Source: Longimicrobium sp.
Lineage (GTDB): Bacteria > Gemmatimonadota > Gemmatimonadetes > Longimicrobiales > Longimicrobiaceae
NCBI RefSeq assembly: GCF_035474595.1
Contig: NZ_DATIND010000087.1
Coordinates: 1-32,583, forward strand
Direction of reading: 5' to 3'
Length of the DNA stretch: 32,583 bases
The translations under genes and the position numbers were made by a program. Of this stretch, positions 12,255 to 20,224 are shown piece by piece (the stretch's first letter is position 1; each line of letters begins with the position of its first letter). The notes under the pieces are model-generated. The model saw nothing but the letters and a program-made list of their open reading frames with translations. It was not told the origin of the DNA and did no database searches.

Positions 12255-14762
12255 ATGAGTCCTCTCCCCGATACCGCCCTGCCGATCGAGCCCGTGCTCC
12301 CCGCGCTGCGCGAAGCCCTGCGCGCGGGGACGGCCGCCGTGCTGCAGGCGCCCCCCGGCGCGGGGAAAACCACGCTCGTCCCCCTGACGCTGCTGGACGA
12401 GCCGTGGCTGGGCGGGCGGAAGATCGTGATGCTGGAGCCGCGCCGCCTGGCCGCGCGCGCCGCCGCGAACCGGATGGCGCAGCTGCGGGGCGAGCGCGTG
12501 GGCGCGACGGTGGGCTACCGCGTGCGGATGGAGACGCGGGTGGGCCCATCGACGCGCATCGAAGTGGTCACCGAGGGCGTGCTCACGCGGATGCTGCAGC
12601 ACGACCCGGCGCTGGAGGGGGTGGGGATCGTCGTCTTCGACGAGTTCCACGAGCGCTCGCTGCACGCCGACCTGGGCCTCGCCCTCACCCTCCAGTCGCG
12701 CGCCGTGCTCCGCGACGACCTGCGCGTGCTGGTGATGTCGGCCACGCTGGACGGCGGCCCCGTCGCGCGGCTGCTGGGGGATGCGCCGGTCGTCACCAGC
12801 GAGGGGCGCGCCTATCCGGTGGAGACGCGCTGGCTCGCGCGGCGGCCGGAGGGGCGCATCGAAGCCGTCACCGCGCGCGCGGTCCGCGACGCGCTGGAGA
12901 CGGAGGAGGGCGACGTGCTCGTCTTCCTCCCCGGCGCGGGGGAGATCCGGCGGGTGGAGGAGATGCTGGCGGCGGACGGGCTTCCGCGCGGTGTCCGCAT
13001 CCACCCGCTCTTCGGCAACCTGCCGCAGGAGGCGCAGGACGACGCCATCCGCCCCTCCCCGCCCGGCTGGCGAAAGATCGTGCTGGCGACGTCGATCGCG
13101 GAGACGAGTTTGACGATCGAGGGCGTGCGCGTGGTGGTCGATTCGGGGCTGATGCGCGTTCCCCGCTTCTCGCCGCGCACCGGGATGACGCGGCTGGAGA
13201 CGGTCGCCGTGTCGCGCGCGTCGGCCGACCAGCGGCGCGGGCGCGCCGGACGCTTGGGCCCCGGCGTCTGCCGGCGGCTGTGGACAGAGGCGGAAGACGC
13301 GGCGCTGCAGCCGTTTCGCCCGCCCGAGATCCTGGAGGCGGACCTGGCGCCGCTCGCGCTGGAGCTGGCGGCGTGGGGCGTGGCCGATCCGGCCGAGCTG
13401 CAGTGGCTGGATCCGCCGCCCGCCGCGGCCTTCGCGCAGGCGCGCGAGCTCCTGCGCGAGCTGGGCGCGCTGGACGCCGCCGGCGCCGCGACGCCGCACG
13501 GCCGGGCGATGGCGGCGCTCCCGCTGCACCCCCGCCTCGCGCACATGCTGCTGCGCGCGAAGGAGATGCGGCTCGGCGCGACGGCGTGCGACCTCGCGGC
13601 GCTGCTGGCCGAGCGCGACGTCCTGCGCGGGGAGGGACGCGCGGCGGACGCGGACGCGCGGCTGCGCCTGGCCGCGCTCCGGCGCGAGGGCGGCACCGGC
13701 GGCCACGGCGTGGACCCCGCGGCGCTGCACCGCGTCCGCGCCGAGGCGAAAGATCTCCGCCGCCACCTCGCCGCATCCCCCGCCGACGCGGACGACGAGG
13801 CGGCGGGCGTGCTGCTCGCGCTGGCGTATCCGGATCGCATCGCGCAGCGGCGGCCGGGCGCGGCTGGGCGGTATCTCCTCCGCAACGGCCGCGGCGCCGC
13901 CTTTCCGCATCCCCAATCCCTTTCCGAATCCCCGTACCTCGTCGCCGCGGAGCTGGACGACGCGGGGCGCGAGGGGCGCATCCTGATCGCCGCCCCGGTG
14001 GAGATGGCCGAGATCGAGCGCCACTTCGCGGACCAGATCGCCACCGAGGAGTCGGTAGCGTGGGACGATGCGGCCGGCGCCGTGCGCGCGCGGCGGATCG
14101 AACGCCTCGGCGCGATCGTCCTCCGCGAGGCGCCGCTGGCGGAGCCGGATCCCGGGCGCATCGCCGCCGCGCTGGCGGACGCGGTGCGGCAGGCGGGGAT
14201 CGCGTCGCTGCCGTGGACGAAGGCGTCGGCGCAGCTGCGAGAGCGCATCGCCTTCCTGCATCTCCACGACCCGTCGTTCCCCGACGTGTCGGACGGGGCG
14301 CTGCTGGAGACGCTGGGCGATTGGTTGGGGCCGCGCCTGTACGGGCTGCGGAAGATGGACGAGGTGCGGCGGATCGACCTGGCGCCGGTGCTGGAGGGGA
14401 TGCTGGCGTGGGAGCAGCGCCGGCGGCTGGACGAGCTGGCGCCGACGCACGTGGAGGTGCCCAGCGGCTCGCGCATCGCGATCGACTACACGGACGCGGC
14501 GGCGCCGGTGCTGGCGGTGCGGCTGCAGGAGGTGTTCGGGTGGACCGAGACGCCGCGGATCGCGGGCGGGCGCGTGCCGCTGACGCTGCACCTGCTGTCG
14601 CCCGCGCGGCGGCCCGTTCAGGTCACGCGCGACCTGGCCAGCTTCTGGCGAACGGGCTACTTCGAGGTGAAGAAAGATCTGAAGGGCCGGTATCCCAAGC
14701 ACTACTGGCCCGACGACCCGCTCGTCGCCGAGGCCACCGCGCGTGCCAGGCCGCGGCGGTGA
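12255..14762 (+). CDS. hrpB: ATP-dependent helicase HrpB
   Basis: 835-residue DEAH/RHA-type helicase. Walker A APPGAGKTT has K38; the Walker B is DEFH (129-132), the HrpB form of DEAH, followed by ERSLHADLG; motif III is SATL; motif VI is QRRGRAGRLGPG. The ratchet and OB-like region follow, and the C-terminal HrpB signature is clear (FEVKKDLKGRYPKHYWPDDP, near 800-820). Length agrees with the family (about 810-840). HrpB acts on nucleic acid in the cytoplasm and its exact role is poorly defined in most bacteria. I chose ATG 12255 (MSPLPDTALP), where family similarity begins; an in-frame GTG at 12237 is the alternative. Closed by the hairpin at 14768-14818. Confidence 0.95.
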   Translation: MSPLPDTALPIEPVLPALREALRAGTAAVLQAPPGAGKTTLVPLTLLDEPWLGGRKIVMLEPRRLAARAAANRMAQLRGERVGATVGYRVRMETRVGPSTRIEVVTEGVLTRMLQHDPALEGVGIVVFDEFHERSLHADLGLALTLQSRAVLRDDLRVLVMSATLDGGPVARLLGDAPVVTSEGRAYPVETRWLARRPEGRIEAVTARAVRDALETEEGDVLVFLPGAGEIRRVEEMLAADGLPRGVRIHPLFGNLPQEAQDDAIRPSPPGWRKIVLATSIAETSLTIEGVRVVVDSGLMRVPRFSPRTGMTRLETVAVSRASADQRRGRAGRLGPGVCRRLWTEAEDAALQPFRPPEILEADLAPLALELAAWGVADPAELQWLDPPPAAAFAQARELLRELGALDAAGAATPHGRAMAALPLHPRLAHMLLRAKEMRLGATACDLAALLAERDVLRGEGRAADADARLRLAALRREGGTGGHGVDPAALHRVRAEAKDLRRHLAASPADADDEAAGVLLALAYPDRIAQRRPGAAGRYLLRNGRGAAFPHPQSLSESPYLVAAELDDAGREGRILIAAPVEMAEIERHFADQIATEESVAWDDAAGAVRARRIERLGAIVLREAPLAEPDPGRIAAALADAVRQAGIASLPWTKASAQLRERIAFLHLHDPSFPDVSDGALLETLGDWLGPRLYGLRKMDEVRRIDLAPVLEGMLAWEQRRRLDELAPTHVEVPSGSRIAIDYTDAAAPVLAVRLQEVFGWTETPRIAGGRVPLTLHLLSPARRPVQVTRDLASFWRTGYFEVKKDLKGRYPKHYWPDDPLVAEATARARPRR

Positions 14763-14767
14763 CGACG

Positions 14768-14818
14768 GGAAGACAGAAGGGGCCGGACGCGCGCCGCGTC
14801 CGGCCCCTTCCGTCTTCC
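14768..14818. terminator. Long hairpin between convergent genes
   Basis: GGAAGAC, one mismatch, then GAAGGGGCCGGACGC (14776-14790), loop GCGCC, GCGTCCGGCCCCTTC (14796-14810), one mismatch and GTCTTCC (14812-14818): 22 paired bases. There is no clear T-run, but its place between the stops of hrpB and the minus-strand peptide gene fits a bidirectional terminator. Confidence 0.7.
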
Positions 14819-14829
14819 CTCGCAGGTGC

Positions 14830-15063
14830 TTACGCACACTCCACGCTGTCCGTGAATCGCACGCACCGCTCGGGGCACGCGGTGTTCTGCGAGCAGCCGA
14901 AGGTGCAGTCGAAGTTCGGATCGGTGGGGTAGCAGGGGCCCAGGAAAGAGGGCGGCGCCGGCACCACCTGCTGCTGGCCGCGCACGGTGCCGGCCTGCGC
15001 GGGCGCCACATTCGACGTCTCGAAAGACGTGACCTGGATCGCTTCGAGCTTCAGCTTCTTCAT
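14830..15063 (-). CDS. Pinensin-like lanthipeptide precursor
   Basis: 77 residues. The leader MKKLKLEAIQVTSFETS has the Lys-Lys-Leu-x-Leu...Val-x-SFET pattern seen in Bacteroidota and Longimicrobium-type class I lanthipeptide precursors of the pinensin kind. After a spacer (about 24-42) comes a 34-residue core with six Cys (44, 53, 57, 63, 67, 76) and Thr/Ser placed before them: TDPNFDC (47-53), TFGC (54-57), TAC (61-63) and TDSVEC (71-76). Pinensins are made by split LanB dehydratases and a LanC cyclase, none of which is in the window, so the peptide is an orphan here. A good promoter stands upstream at 15112-15140. Leader assignment is from memory of the family; the class is therefore likely but not certain. 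Confidence 0.75.
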   Translation of the reverse strand: MKKLKLEAIQVTSFETSNVAPAQAGTVRGQQQVVPAPPSFLGPCYPTDPNFDCTFGCSQNTACPERCVRFTDSVECA

Positions 15064-15111
15064 GGGATCGGCTCAGGTGCGGTGTACGAACGAGCGGGAG
15101 AGGAACATCAG

Positions 15112-15140
15112 AATCTATCCAAATCTGTCGCTTAATACAA
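15112..15140 (-). promoter_or_regulatory. Promoter of the pinensin-like precursor
   Basis: On the minus strand TTGTAT (15140-15135), a 17-base spacer and TAGATT (15117-15112), in an AT-rich island unlike the flanking genes. It predicts a leader of about 42 bases before the ATG at 15063. Confidence 0.55.
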
Positions 15141-15184
15141 GCTAACAGCATGAATCTCCGTCGACTCACCGCGATCCGTACGCC

Positions 15185-15706
15185 TTAACGCACTCCCTCG
15201 CGCCCTGCTGGCGGATGCCACTCCGGCGCGTCGAACATCGCCTGTTCCCCGGGCGCGTACAGGCGCGGCAGCACGGGGCGGAGCCAGTCGGCCAGCGGTA
15301 GCGCGGCGGCCTCATCGGCGCGCCAGAAGCGCGCTTCCAGCGTCTCGTCACCGTCGGCGCGCAGGGAGCCGCTGACTACGGCGCACTCGAAGACGGCCGT
15401 GACGTACTGCGCCACGTCGCCGTTGGGGTAGCGCACCTCGAACCCGGGGCCGCCCCACACCGCCAGCAGCCGGCGCGGCGTGACGAGCAGCCCCGTCTCC
15501 TCCCAAACCTCGCGCACCACCGCATCGGCCGGTGTCTCATCGGGCTCGATGGAGCCGCCCGGCGTGGACCACACGCCGCCGTCGCGCTGGCGGACCAGGA
15601 GCAGCCCGCCCGCATCGCCGCGCACCGCGGCGGTGACCGACGGCAGCACGAGGCGCATGGTTCCCACACGCTCGCGCAGGGCGCGGAGGTAGGGTGAAAT
15701 CGCCAA
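15185..15706 (-). CDS. Nudix hydrolase
   Basis: 173 residues with a perfect Nudix box: G-x5-E-x7-REVWEETGL (GGSIEPDETPADAVVREVWE, then ETGLL, about 53-77 from this start). These enzymes cleave nucleoside diphosphates linked to another group; the substrate is not predictable here. Related enzymes start just before SPYLRALRERVG, so I chose the TTG at 15706 giving LAISPYLRAL; the first in-frame ATG (15658) would remove this conserved segment, and the frame upstream is Arg/Pro-rich. The minus-strand gene upstream starts at 16002, with a stop at 15757, leaving a 50-base gap, so the two may be cotranscribed. Confidence 0.88.
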   Translation of the reverse strand: MAISPYLRALRERVGTMRLVLPSVTAAVRGDAGGLLLVRQRDGGVWSTPGGSIEPDETPADAVVREVWEETGLLVTPRRLLAVWGGPGFEVRYPNGDVAQYVTAVFECAVVSGSLRADGDETLEARFWRADEAAALPLADWLRPVLPRLYAPGEQAMFDAPEWHPPAGREGVR

Positions 15707-15756
15707 GCCGGTCTCGGTGTCTGGAGATGGAATGCGGCGTGCCGGCCGCGCCCATT

Positions 15757-16002
15757 CTACCGCGGCGTCTCGACGCGGCGGCGGCGCCACAGACCGGCGG
15801 CGGCGAACCCGGAGAGGATCGTGCCCGCCGCCATCAGGCACAGGTAGACGGTTGCGGCGGGCCGAAAATGGCCGCTCGGATTGGAGATGATGAACGAGCC
15901 GGCCATCGCGTAACCGGCGCAGGCGTACGCGCTGCCCAGCAGGCCCAGGGCGAGCACGAGCCAGGGCCCGAAGCTGCGACGCGGTGAGCCGATCGAAGTC
16001 AT
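15757..16002 (-). CDS. Small two-helix membrane protein
   Basis: 81 residues with two hydrophobic helices, about 12-34 (GPWLVLALGLLGSAYACAGY) and about 49-70 (TVYLCLMAAGTILSGFAAAG), then a basic tail RRRRVETPR. The positive tail suggests a cytoplasmic C-terminus. No family recognised. It starts at 16002; TTCCGATCAT and TTTCGATCAT form a direct repeat just upstream (16028-16051), a possible regulator site. The Nudix gene follows after 50 bases. Confidence 0.65.
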   Translation of the reverse strand: MTSIGSPRRSFGPWLVLALGLLGSAYACAGYAMAGSFIISNPSGHFRPAATVYLCLMAAGTILSGFAAAGLWRRRRVETPR

Positions 16003-16120
16003 CGTTTCATTTCATCCCATGCGCCCGTTCCGATCATTCTGTTTCGATCATAATGAGCCGGGTGACGCTTCCACAACCTTCCGGCATCGGCGGAGGCAAT
16101 CATCTCCCCTTCCGCATCAC

Positions 16121-16136
16121 AGCCCGTGATCGGGCT
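16121..16136. terminator. Short hairpin after the 16169 gene
   Basis: AGCCCG-TGAT-CGGGCT is a perfect 6-bp stem, followed by TTTGA on the plus strand and preceded by few T residues on the minus strand. It may mark the end of the minus-strand gene stopping at 16169. Confidence 0.3.
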
Positions 16137-16168
16137 TTGAGATGGCGCGGTGCCGTGTAGAGCCCGCC

Positions 16169-17350
16169 TCAGCTCCCGGCCAGCGCCTCGCCGATCTCGG
16201 CGGCGAGGTCGTCCAGCCCGGGGAACGGCCGCGCAGGGGTTCCGGGCGGCCGCAGGCGCTCGTAGCGGGTGGTGGCGCGGCGGGCCGCGAGGCAGTCGGC
16301 GGCGGGCTCGCCGTCGTCCAGCCGCGCCCCCGATTCGGCCAGCACCTCCAGGCAACCCATCTCCAGCACCTCGTCGCCGAGCGCGCCGGCGCCGGCCAGC
16401 GCGATGCGGGCCAGCGCGGCGCCGTCCATCCCCAGCTCCCGCAGCAGGGCGGCGGCGCGCGCCGTCAGGGCCAGCGCGGAGACGGACGCGCAGCGATCCA
16501 GCGCTACGTCCCCGAGAACCTCGCCCAGCCGCTCCAGCGACCGGCGCGCGGCATGATCCCACGCATCGGCCGTGAGCCGCGCCTCGGCCGCGCGGAAGAC
16601 GAGCACCGCGCGGTTCCACTCGCCGGCCCCGTCAGCCGCTGCCGCCGCCACGCGGCTCGCCTCGCGGAAGTGGCCGCGGCCGGCCAGGGCGACGCATCGC
16701 CCCTCGGCCGCCACGGTGGCGAGCGGGTCGCCGGGGGCGATGCGGCAGGCGCCGAGGTAGTGCTCCACGGCGTCGTCGCGGCCGTTGGACAGCAGCACCT
16801 TCAGGCCGTCCAGCACGGCCACGTTCGTCGCCAGCCGCTCGAGCTCTCCCATCCCGGTGCCGTCGGCGGCCAGCCGCTCGCCGGCCACGGTGACGCCCGC
16901 CATCGCCAGCGTTCCGCGCCGGCCGCCCTCCAGCATCGCCAGGAAGCGCGCCAGCGCCTCGGACACGCGGCCCGCGAGCCCGTCCAGCCGCCCCAGGGTG
17001 ATCCACGGCTGGATCGCGTGCACCGCCAGCTCCTCGCGCCCCGGGCGGGCCTCGCGCGCGATGGAATCCAGCGCGGCCAGGCAGGTCCGCCGCGCGGCAT
17101 CCGGCCGCCCGGCGTGCACCTGGACGAGCGCGGCGTGGCTGGCGCAGACGGCCAGCCGCCCCACGTCGCCGCGGGTGGGCGCGCCGGGCGCGGGGATGCG
17201 CGCCAGCGCGTCGCGGAGCCGGCGCACCCAGCCGTCGAGCGGCGCGCGCGGGAGCTGGTCGTGCGGCGAGAGAATCCGCCGCGTGACGCCGGCTCCGCCG
17301 GCCACGCCGGGGCGGGCCGCGTATTCCGGCTGGGTGACCGCACCGGCCAT
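16169..17350 (-). CDS. Helical-repeat protein of unknown function
   Basis: 393 residues, almost wholly alpha-helical and Ala-rich, without signal peptide or membrane helix. Successive blocks have a helix-turn-helix spacing like TPR proteins: CASHAALVQVHAGRPDAARR (about 68-88), GRLDGLAGRVSEALARFLAM (about 120-140), AAEGRCVALAGRGHFREASR (about 212-232) and LALTARAAALLRELGMDGA (about 292-310). I do not recognise a named family. A TPR-like scaffold is the most that can be said. GAAGGAG lies 7 bases before the ATG at 17350, so the start is well supported. It stands alone, with over 300 bases before it. Confidence 0.7.
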   Translation of the reverse strand: MAGAVTQPEYAARPGVAGGAGVTRRILSPHDQLPRAPLDGWVRRLRDALARIPAPGAPTRGDVGRLAVCASHAALVQVHAGRPDAARRTCLAALDSIAREARPGREELAVHAIQPWITLGRLDGLAGRVSEALARFLAMLEGGRRGTLAMAGVTVAGERLAADGTGMGELERLATNVAVLDGLKVLLSNGRDDAVEHYLGACRIAPGDPLATVAAEGRCVALAGRGHFREASRVAAAAADGAGEWNRAVLVFRAAEARLTADAWDHAARRSLERLGEVLGDVALDRCASVSALALTARAAALLRELGMDGAALARIALAGAGALGDEVLEMGCLEVLAESGARLDDGEPAADCLAARRATTRYERLRPPGTPARPFPGLDDLAAEIGEALAGS

Positions 17351-17667
17351 GCAATGCTCCTTCGCTGGGTGGCGATCCGTCTTCCGCCCGAATCATCCAC
17401 CCCGCGGCGCGCGGCCGGTATCCGTCTGGGACGAACGGCGGCCGCGCGTGACGAACGTCATCCCCCAACGGCGAAGCCCCCCTCCCGGCGTGGGGAGAGG
17501 GGCTTCGTGGTGACGGCGCGGTCGGGCGGCGGACGGCGCCGGGTCGGGCCGCCGCGCCAGGACGACGAGCGGGTTCTCGGACATCCGCTGCCGCAGCAAC
17601 GTGATGGTGTCGTCTGCCATGCTGTCGGAGAAACGCGAGCGGGAGATGGGGATCGGCGGACGAAGCG
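17351..17667. other. Intergenic region with a hairpin
   Basis: Holds a hairpin at 17471-17507 (CGAAGCCCC paired with GGGGCTTCG, with a partly paired inner stem), probably the 3' end of the operon above 17668. A 75-codon minus-strand frame at 17393-17620 is not convincing because the hairpin lies inside it. Confidence 0.45.
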
Positions 17668-18669
17668 TCATCCGCTCGCGCCCGGCGTTGCGATCCACTC
17701 GATCGACTGCCCGTGCGGGCCCGTGAACGCCACCGGCTCGCCGTCGACCGCGAGCAGGAAGCGGTCCTCCGGCGGCGCCCGGTCCAGCTTCGCGGCCACG
17801 GCGGGGAGGACGCGCGGGAACTCGTTGCTGATCCACACCGCGCCGAGCTCCTTCACCACCCCGGCGAAGCGCGTCCGGGTCTCCGACGCGACGTAGGCCA
17901 GCACGGCGGAGTGGAAGATGACGAGCGTCGCGTCCGGCGGAGCCGTTGCCGCGAGCGCGGGGAGGTCGGCGAGGAGATCGCCGCGCGAGACGGACGGCGG
18001 CGCCTCGGCGGCGATGCGCATTGCGGCGCGGAGGCGGGCGGCGCGGGCGTCCTGGCCGGGCCACACCAGCGTCTCCAGCCACGCCGCCTCCGCGGGATCG
18101 GAGAGGTCGAGCGGGTTCAGGTCGATCCCCGCGCGCCACGCGATCTCCGGCATCCGCTCCGGAATCGGCGTCGCGCCCTCCGCGCGGCAGGGGAAGACGG
18201 GCGGCAGATGCTCGCCCGGCGCGACCGGTGCGAGGCGCGCGCGGCCGTAGTCGTACGCGTAGCGCTCGGGGAGCAGGCACAGCCCGGCGGACGCGCCGGC
18301 CTCCAGCAGCGCCAGCGGCTGCGGCAGCCGCGCGAGCACGGGGAGCAGCACGGCGCAGCGCCCGGGCTCGTTGGTCTGCGTGCTCCGCGCCAGCACCAGC
18401 CGCCGGACCGGCTCCGGATCCTGCTCCACCAGCCGCGCGAGGTGCCCTGCATCCTCCGGCGTGCCATGGAGATGGCGCACTGCCGCGAACACCAGGTTCG
18501 GCTGCTGCTTCGCCTCGGGAAGAGCGGAGATGAACCGCAGCAGCGGCTCCGACCCGGCGACACCGCGCGCAAGCTCCTCGTAGAGCGGCGAGACGCCCTT
18601 CGCCTCGTGCTCCGCGAAACGGAGGTAGCGCTCGCCCAACTCGATGAATGGAGATTCGCCGCCCGTCAC
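17668..18669 (-). CDS. DUF2332 family protein
   Basis: 333 residues. The family is recognised from the N-terminal block (YLRFAEHEAKGVSPLYEELA), PNLVFAAVRHLHG, the glycine motif LLEAGASAGLCLLPERYAYD and the WRAGIDLNPLDLSDPAEAAW block; Asp/His positions such as TLVIFHSAVLAYV follow. The LLEAGASAGL stretch and VIFHS strand resemble a Rossmann-like methyltransferase, but the family has no proven activity. The GTG at 18669 is chosen because GGAGAG lies about 10 bases before it and it overlaps the upstream stop by 4 bases (GTGA). Last gene of a three-gene coupled operon with the PyrE-like and ABM genes. Confidence 0.88.
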   Translation of the reverse strand: MTGGESPFIELGERYLRFAEHEAKGVSPLYEELARGVAGSEPLLRFISALPEAKQQPNLVFAAVRHLHGTPEDAGHLARLVEQDPEPVRRLVLARSTQTNEPGRCAVLLPVLARLPQPLALLEAGASAGLCLLPERYAYDYGRARLAPVAPGEHLPPVFPCRAEGATPIPERMPEIAWRAGIDLNPLDLSDPAEAAWLETLVWPGQDARAARLRAAMRIAAEAPPSVSRGDLLADLPALAATAPPDATLVIFHSAVLAYVASETRTRFAGVVKELGAVWISNEFPRVLPAVAAKLDRAPPEDRFLLAVDGEPVAFTGPHGQSIEWIATPGASG

Positions 18670-19283
18670 GCCCTCTCTCCGCCCGCGGCCACGTCCTCCA
18701 GCGGGGCGCCGGCCGCGCACAGCGGGCACTCGCCGGGAAGCCAGAGCTCGTACGCCTCGCGCGCGACCGCCTCGACGGGGATGCCGCGGGCGGCGAAGAA
18801 CTCCGCGCCCGCCGCGCCCAGCACCAGCAGCGCCCCCGCGGCGACGGGAACCGCGCCGTGCGCCTGAAGCTCCGCGAACGTGCCGCGCAGCGCCGAGCCC
18901 GCGCTCATCACGTCGTCCACCATCGCGACCCGTTTGCCACGCACGCGCTCGACGTATGCGGTCGGAAGGAGATACCGCGCGGCGTACAATCCACCAGCAT
19001 CCGCCGGCATCACCCGCTCGGTGAAGCAGAACTCCACGCCCAGCGCGTGGGCCACGAGCTGCGCCAGGAACGCGCCGCCCAGCAGCGGCCCGCACACCGC
19101 GTCCACGCCGTGCGCGCGCATCGCGTCCGCCAGCGCGGCCACGAACGGCCCGATCCGCCGCGGCTCGGCGAAGAGCGCGTCCAGGTCCAGCCAGAGCCCG
19201 CCGTGATGGCCGGACTCCAGCCGGAAGTGCCCGCGCCGCCCGGAGACCAGTTCCAGGAACGCCGCCGCGCCGGGCTGCGTCAT
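18666..19283 (-). CDS. Orotate phosphoribosyltransferase-like protein
   Basis: 205 residues. The PRPP-binding motif of type I phosphoribosyltransferases is clear (KRVAMVDDVMSAGSALRGT, near 114-132), and the N-terminal part (GHFRLESGHHGGLWLDLDAL) and GPLLGGAFLAQLVA resemble PyrE. The flexible catalytic loop of orotate PRTases, normally RK-x2-K-x-HG, is not visible; the corresponding stretch is CFTERVMPADAGGLYAARYL, without the lysines. So it may use another base or have lost orotate activity. The C-terminus has ECPLCAAGAPLED, a CxxC tail found in some PyrE-like proteins. Overlaps both neighbours by 4 bases. Confidence 0.8.
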   Translation of the reverse strand: MTQPGAAAFLELVSGRRGHFRLESGHHGGLWLDLDALFAEPRRIGPFVAALADAMRAHGVDAVCGPLLGGAFLAQLVAHALGVEFCFTERVMPADAGGLYAARYLLPTAYVERVRGKRVAMVDDVMSAGSALRGTFAELQAHGAVPVAAGALLVLGAAGAEFFAARGIPVEAVAREAYELWLPGECPLCAAGAPLEDVAAGGERA

Positions 19284-19603
19284 CGCGCGAGCGGCCCCGG
19301 CTCGACCACGGGATAGTGCGCCGAGCGTTCGTCGAAGCGCGCCAGCAGCGCCCGCGCAGACTCCGGCACGACCGCGCGCTCGTAGTCGTCGCCCGCGAAC
19401 GCGCGCACCGCGTCCAGCGAATCGAACCACATCAGCGTGACGAACTCCACCTCGGCGCCCGCGTCGCGGCGGAGGAGCTGGATGCCGCGGAAGCCCGCGA
19501 TCTCCCGCCCCTCGATCGCGTGGAAGATCTCGGTGCGAAGGAGGCGTTCGTACGCGTCCGCGTTCGCGGGTGTGGTCCATCCATGCCAGATGCGGCAGAT
19601 CAT
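19280..19603 (-). CDS. Antibiotic biosynthesis monooxygenase (ABM) domain protein
   Basis: 107-residue single ABM domain: MICRIWHGWTTPANADAYER at the N-terminus, FRGIQLLRRDAGAEVEFVTL in the middle, and MWFDSLDAVRAFAG, which resembles the helix-strand pattern of small dimeric alpha/beta-barrel proteins. These include quinone monooxygenases and haem-degrading enzymes, but many have no known activity. GGAGG lies 7-8 bases before the ATG at 19603. It is the first gene of the operon ABM - PyrE-like - DUF2332, overlapping the next by ATGA. Confidence 0.85.
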   Translation of the reverse strand: MICRIWHGWTTPANADAYERLLRTEIFHAIEGREIAGFRGIQLLRRDAGAEVEFVTLMWFDSLDAVRAFAGDDYERAVVPESARALLARFDERSAHYPVVEPGPLAR

Positions 19604-19712
19604 CGGGGTTCCTCCGGGTTGTCGAGCAGCTCCGCCGGGCAGCGCGGATCTCCCGCCCCTCCATCCGCCACATCCCGCGCCGAAGGCGCCTGCCATAGCG
19701 AGGCAGAATCGA

Positions 19713-20198
19713 TCATCCCCCCTCGCCTCCTTCGCCAGCCAGGCGCCGGAGCGCGTCTCCGGCCACGCGAAACACCGTCCAGTCGTCCATCGGCTGCACG
19801 CCCAGCGAGCGGTAGAAGCGGATCGCGCTCTCGTTCCAATCCAGCACCCACCATTCCAGTCTCCCGCAGCCGCGCTCGACGGCCAGCCGCGCCAGGTGGG
19901 CCAGCAGCGCGCGCCCGATCCCCTTCCCCCGCGCCTCGGGGCGGACGTACAGGTCTTCGAGGTAGATGCCCGGGCGGCCGAGGAAGGTGGAGTAGTTGTG
20001 GAAGAAGAGCGCGAACCCCGCCGGCTCGCCGTCCGCCTCGGCGATCGCCACCTCGGCGTACGGCCGCGCGCCGAACAGCGTCTCGCGCAGCCCTTCCTCC
20101 GTCGCCACGACCTCGTGCGCCAGCCGCTCGTACTCGGCCAGCTCGCGGATGAAGCGGAGGATGAGCGAGACGTCGGCCCCGGTGGCGGCGCGGATCAT
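19713..20198 (-). CDS. GNAT N-acetyltransferase (spermidine/thialysine type)
   Basis: 161 residues, complete GNAT fold. The acetyl-CoA loop is RPEARGKGIGRALL (R/Q-x2-G-x-G/A), preceded by IYLEDLYV and followed by RLEWWVLDWNESAIRFYRSL. This set, with GFALFFHNYSTFLGRPG, is close to the SSAT-2/thialysine N-acetyltransferase subgroup, which acetylates small amines. The true substrate is unknown. The start at 20198 (MIRAATGADV) is where similarity begins. It lies 26 bases after the DUF2251 gene, in a likely three-gene operon running from 22406. Confidence 0.9.
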   Translation of the reverse strand: MIRAATGADVSLILRFIRELAEYERLAHEVVATEEGLRETLFGARPYAEVAIAEADGEPAGFALFFHNYSTFLGRPGIYLEDLYVRPEARGKGIGRALLAHLARLAVERGCGRLEWWVLDWNESAIRFYRSLGVQPMDDWTVFRVAGDALRRLAGEGGEGG

Positions 20199-20224
20199 CG
20201 GCGGGGTGGGGCGAGGAGACGGGA

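Noticed and set aside
11610-15011. Very long minus-strand open frame across hrpB
   Set aside because: It is the antisense of hrpB, held open by high GC; only its last 175 codons (from 12137) are a real gene.
17393-17620. 75-codon minus-strand frame beginning MADDTITLLRQRMSENPLVV
   Set aside because: The first 30 codons look protein-like, but there is no ribosome site and the second half contains the terminator-like hairpin 17471-17507; perhaps a gene remnant.
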